Source: CAZESS01 sp964414415 (lineage in GTDB: Archaea > Thermoplasmatota > E2 > UBA202 > DSCA01). Taken from it: a stretch of DNA of 62,516 nt. Position 1 is the first letter of the stretch. Every line of letters starts with the position of its first letter. The stretch spans positions 1 to 62,516 of the forward strand of contig CAYPWJ010000007.1 in assembly GCA_964414415.1 (NCBI GenBank), given 5' to 3'. The notes beneath the pieces are model-generated. The model was not told the origin of the DNA. It did not search any database and saw nothing but the letters and a program-made list of their open reading frames with translations. Both the position numbers and the translations under genes were made by a program. Shown one piece after another: positions 60,940 to 62,516 of the stretch.

Positions 60940-62121
60940 ATGCGTGTAGATGCATCCGTGGCGATTGCCGCGACGGCGCTGCTCGTTTTTGCATCGCTGA
61001 GCGGCTGTCTTGAGGGAGAGGAGACGGCGGCGAAGACCAGTCTGACCGAGATACGGATTGCCGACATGCCAACGGAGGATTTTCTGCATGTCAACATCTC
61101 GTTTTCGGAGATACGGCTGCACAGCAACGAGACCGGCTGGGAGACCATCCCCGCGGGCAGGACGGTGGACCTCCTGTATCTCCACGAGCACAATCTGTCT
61201 GAGCAGCTCGTCGTCGAAGACATCACCGCGGCCAACTACACCAAGCTCTGGCTCGTGGTGGACAACGCCTCCGGTGTGCTCGCCGACACCAACGAGACGG
61301 TGTACTTCGACGTTCCCTCCGGCATACTCAAGATCCAGCATCTGTTCGCGCTGCAGGAGGGCAACAACTCGATCACGCTGGACATCGACCTCGAGCGTTC
61401 TCTCTTCGCCCGGGGCGACATGTACAAGCTTTTGCCCGTCATCAGTGCCCTCAACGTGAGCTACGCCAACGGCACTCAGGTACATATCAGGGACCGTGAC
61501 CGCATCCGGAACATGACCCGGAATCGGCCGCCGGTGGTTGACATCGTTGTCAACGGGACCCGGGGCAGGCATTTCAACGCCGCGGTCAATGAGAGCATCA
61601 CGTTCGACGCGTCGGGGAGCTTCGATGTCGACAACGACAGTTTGACGTTTCGCTGGGATTTCGACGATGGCGGCAATGTGACGGGCCCGGTGGTCGAGCA
61701 CAGCTTCAATGAGACGGGGGCCTATCAGGTCACCGTGACGGTCGGCGATGGAGAGTATACCAGGACAGGACACGCGACGGTGACGGTCGGACGGCCCGGC
61801 GGTCCGGGGCACGGAAACGGGCATCCGCCTGGTCAGGTCGACGTGCTGGTCAACGGGGCAGCGGTGCGGCACTATACCGCCGAGGCGGGCGAGACCATCG
61901 CCTTCAACGCGTCGGGCGACGTTGATATGGCTGATGCAAACCTCACCGTTCACTGGGACTTCGATGACGGTGCCACTGCCTCGGGTCTGCCTGTCATTCA
62001 TAGCTTCGCCGAGACGGGCGCCTATCGGGTCACCGTGACGGTCGGCGATGGAGCGCAGAGCGCCACCGGCGCGGTCACAGTTACCGTTCGCGTGAACGAC
62101 GGAAGCGGGCCTGGACCGTGA
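60940..62121 (+). CDS. lipoprotein with DUF4382 and two PKD domains
   Basis: The 393-aa protein starts MRVDASVAIAATALLVFASL with a lipobox LSGC; the Cys would be lipidated. A DUF4382 domain follows (TEIRIADMPTEDFLHVNIS...LLYLHEHNLSEQLVVE, about 30-205), then two PKD repeats (about 220-300, FRWDFDDGGNVTGPVVEHSF; and 315-390, VHWDFDDGATASGLPVIHSF). A TTTTATAT box (60911-60918) is 22-29 nt before the ATG. Surface-anchored, role unknown. Confidence 0.88.
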   Translation: MRVDASVAIAATALLVFASLSGCLEGEETAAKTSLTEIRIADMPTEDFLHVNISFSEIRLHSNETGWETIPAGRTVDLLYLHEHNLSEQLVVEDITAANYTKLWLVVDNASGVLADTNETVYFDVPSGILKIQHLFALQEGNNSITLDIDLERSLFARGDMYKLLPVISALNVSYANGTQVHIRDRDRIRNMTRNRPPVVDIVVNGTRGRHFNAAVNESITFDASGSFDVDNDSLTFRWDFDDGGNVTGPVVEHSFNETGAYQVTVTVGDGEYTRTGHATVTVGRPGGPGHGNGHPPGQVDVLVNGAAVRHYTAEAGETIAFNASGDVDMADANLTVHWDFDDGATASGLPVIHSFAETGAYRVTVTVGDGAQSATGAVTVTVRVNDGSGPGP

Positions 62122-62227
62122 ACACCCTCACTTTTCTGCGGTGACCTGGCTGGCCGGAGCGGATGTGCGGCTGCGCGATGATGAGATGATGGGGTAAGTA
62201 TATATGCAGCCGATTACATAAACAATT

Positions 62228-62516
62228 GTGAAAAACCATGTTCTCGTCGTCGTTGCAGCCACTCTGGTGCTGCTCCCCGCGGCGCCTCCTCCAGCGTCCG
62301 GCCGACCGTCATCGACTCGCGAGGCGACGGCACCATCACCCTGGAACACAACCTTTGGAGGCCACGCTCTCGACCGTGGCTGGGCGATATGCACCGTGAA
62401 CGACGGCATCATGCTCGCCGGCTGGACCGCCTCCTACGGCGCGGGGAAAGCCGACGGCTGGCTGCTCAAGCTCGACAACGACGGCACCGAGCGCTGGAAC
62501 CGCACCTACGGCGGCC
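62228..62516 (+). CDS. secreted WNxTxGG-repeat propeller protein (5' part only)
   Basis: The frame is open to the window end. A GTG start gives signal peptide KNHVLVVVAATLVLLPAAPP, followed by WNTTFGGHALDRGWAICTV, IMLAGWTASYGAGKADGWLLK and WNRTYGG, the repeats of archaeal secreted propeller-like proteins. A TATATAT box lies at 62199-62205. Truncated by the window; no function beyond surface/secreted role. Confidence 0.75.
   Translation, partial: MKNHVLVVVAATLVLLPAAPPPASGRPSSTREATAPSPWNTTFGGHALDRGWAICTVNDGIMLAGWTASYGAGKADGWLLKLDNDGTERWNRTYGG

Noticed and set aside
1..62516. CRISPR arrays, cas genes, tRNA or rRNA genes
   Set aside because: No regularly spaced repeats and no tRNA or rRNA signature seen in intergenic stretches.

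Overview
The window is archaeal chromosome, GC-rich (by eye about 60%). It carries archaeal-type DnaG primase, CDC48/VAT, Alba, the archaeosine TGT, the DtdA D-aminoacyl-tRNA deacylase, Pop5 and an archaeal RNase P RNA. Many genes have a TTTAAA/TTATATA box 20-30 nt before the start codon, which suggests many leaderless mRNAs. The large set of PKD, BNR, C25-peptidase and DUF4382 exported proteins, with PpdK and PorGDAB, fits a heterotrophic Thermoplasmatota-like euryarchaeon of sediment type. The lineage call is an inference; no rRNA gene is present.

Layout. 1-4.4 kb: a small acidic protein behind a 36-nt palindrome, then a leftward purD / GPN-loop GTPase / class II aldolase operon, a PKD surface protein with a possible archaeosortase-type tail, and a small Cys-rich protein. 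4.5-8.6 kb: ABC-2 type exporter pair, acylphosphatase, DtdA, methyltransferase. 8.5-16.8 kb: C25 gingipain-like protease, LPG-synthase-type membrane protein, MBL hydrolase, dihydropteroate synthase, UbiA prenyltransferase, YfcE-type phosphoesterase, archaeosine TGT. 16.9-25 kb: CBS protein with a hibernation-factor-like tail, PpdK, UbiD, a PLP-fold protein lacking the Schiff-base lysine and fused to GNAT, a P-loop ATPase and a DUF134 regulator. 25-33 kb: CDC48 and three tandem exported BNR proteins sharing a C-terminal domain and terminal motif. 33-36.9 kb: accessory stretch with Alba, an HTH protein, a decayed IS200-type element, a short exported protein, NfeD and a HExxH/PKD protein. 37-41.4 kb: porGDAB, a PHP phosphoesterase and an RHH-PAS-PAS protein. 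41.5-43 kb: an intact IS4-like element with 14-bp TIRs and a 5-bp TSD. 43-51 kb: metG, dnaG with a structured leader, corrinoid adenosyltransferase, bactofilin-like protein, CutA, SAM hydrolase, second C25 protease. 51-62.5 kb: TauE permease, sulfotransferase, caspase-like protease, ProRS, a small protein with Pop5, ThiC-RpiA, 2TM protein, an IS66-like element with an 8-bp TSD, RNase P RNA, a DUF4382/PKD lipoprotein and a partial secreted propeller protein.

How the parts relate. Core information-processing genes are interleaved with a surface and secretome set (two C25 proteases, one caspase-like protease, one HExxH protein, three BNR proteins, several PKD proteins), consistent with extracellular protein and glycan degradation feeding PorGDAB and PpdK. 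I see no CRISPR array, tRNA or rRNA. The best candidates for something undescribed are the Lys-less PLP-fold/GNAT fusion, the BNR family with its shared terminal motif, the dnaG leader, the RHH-PAS-PAS protein and the unexplained block before cdc48.
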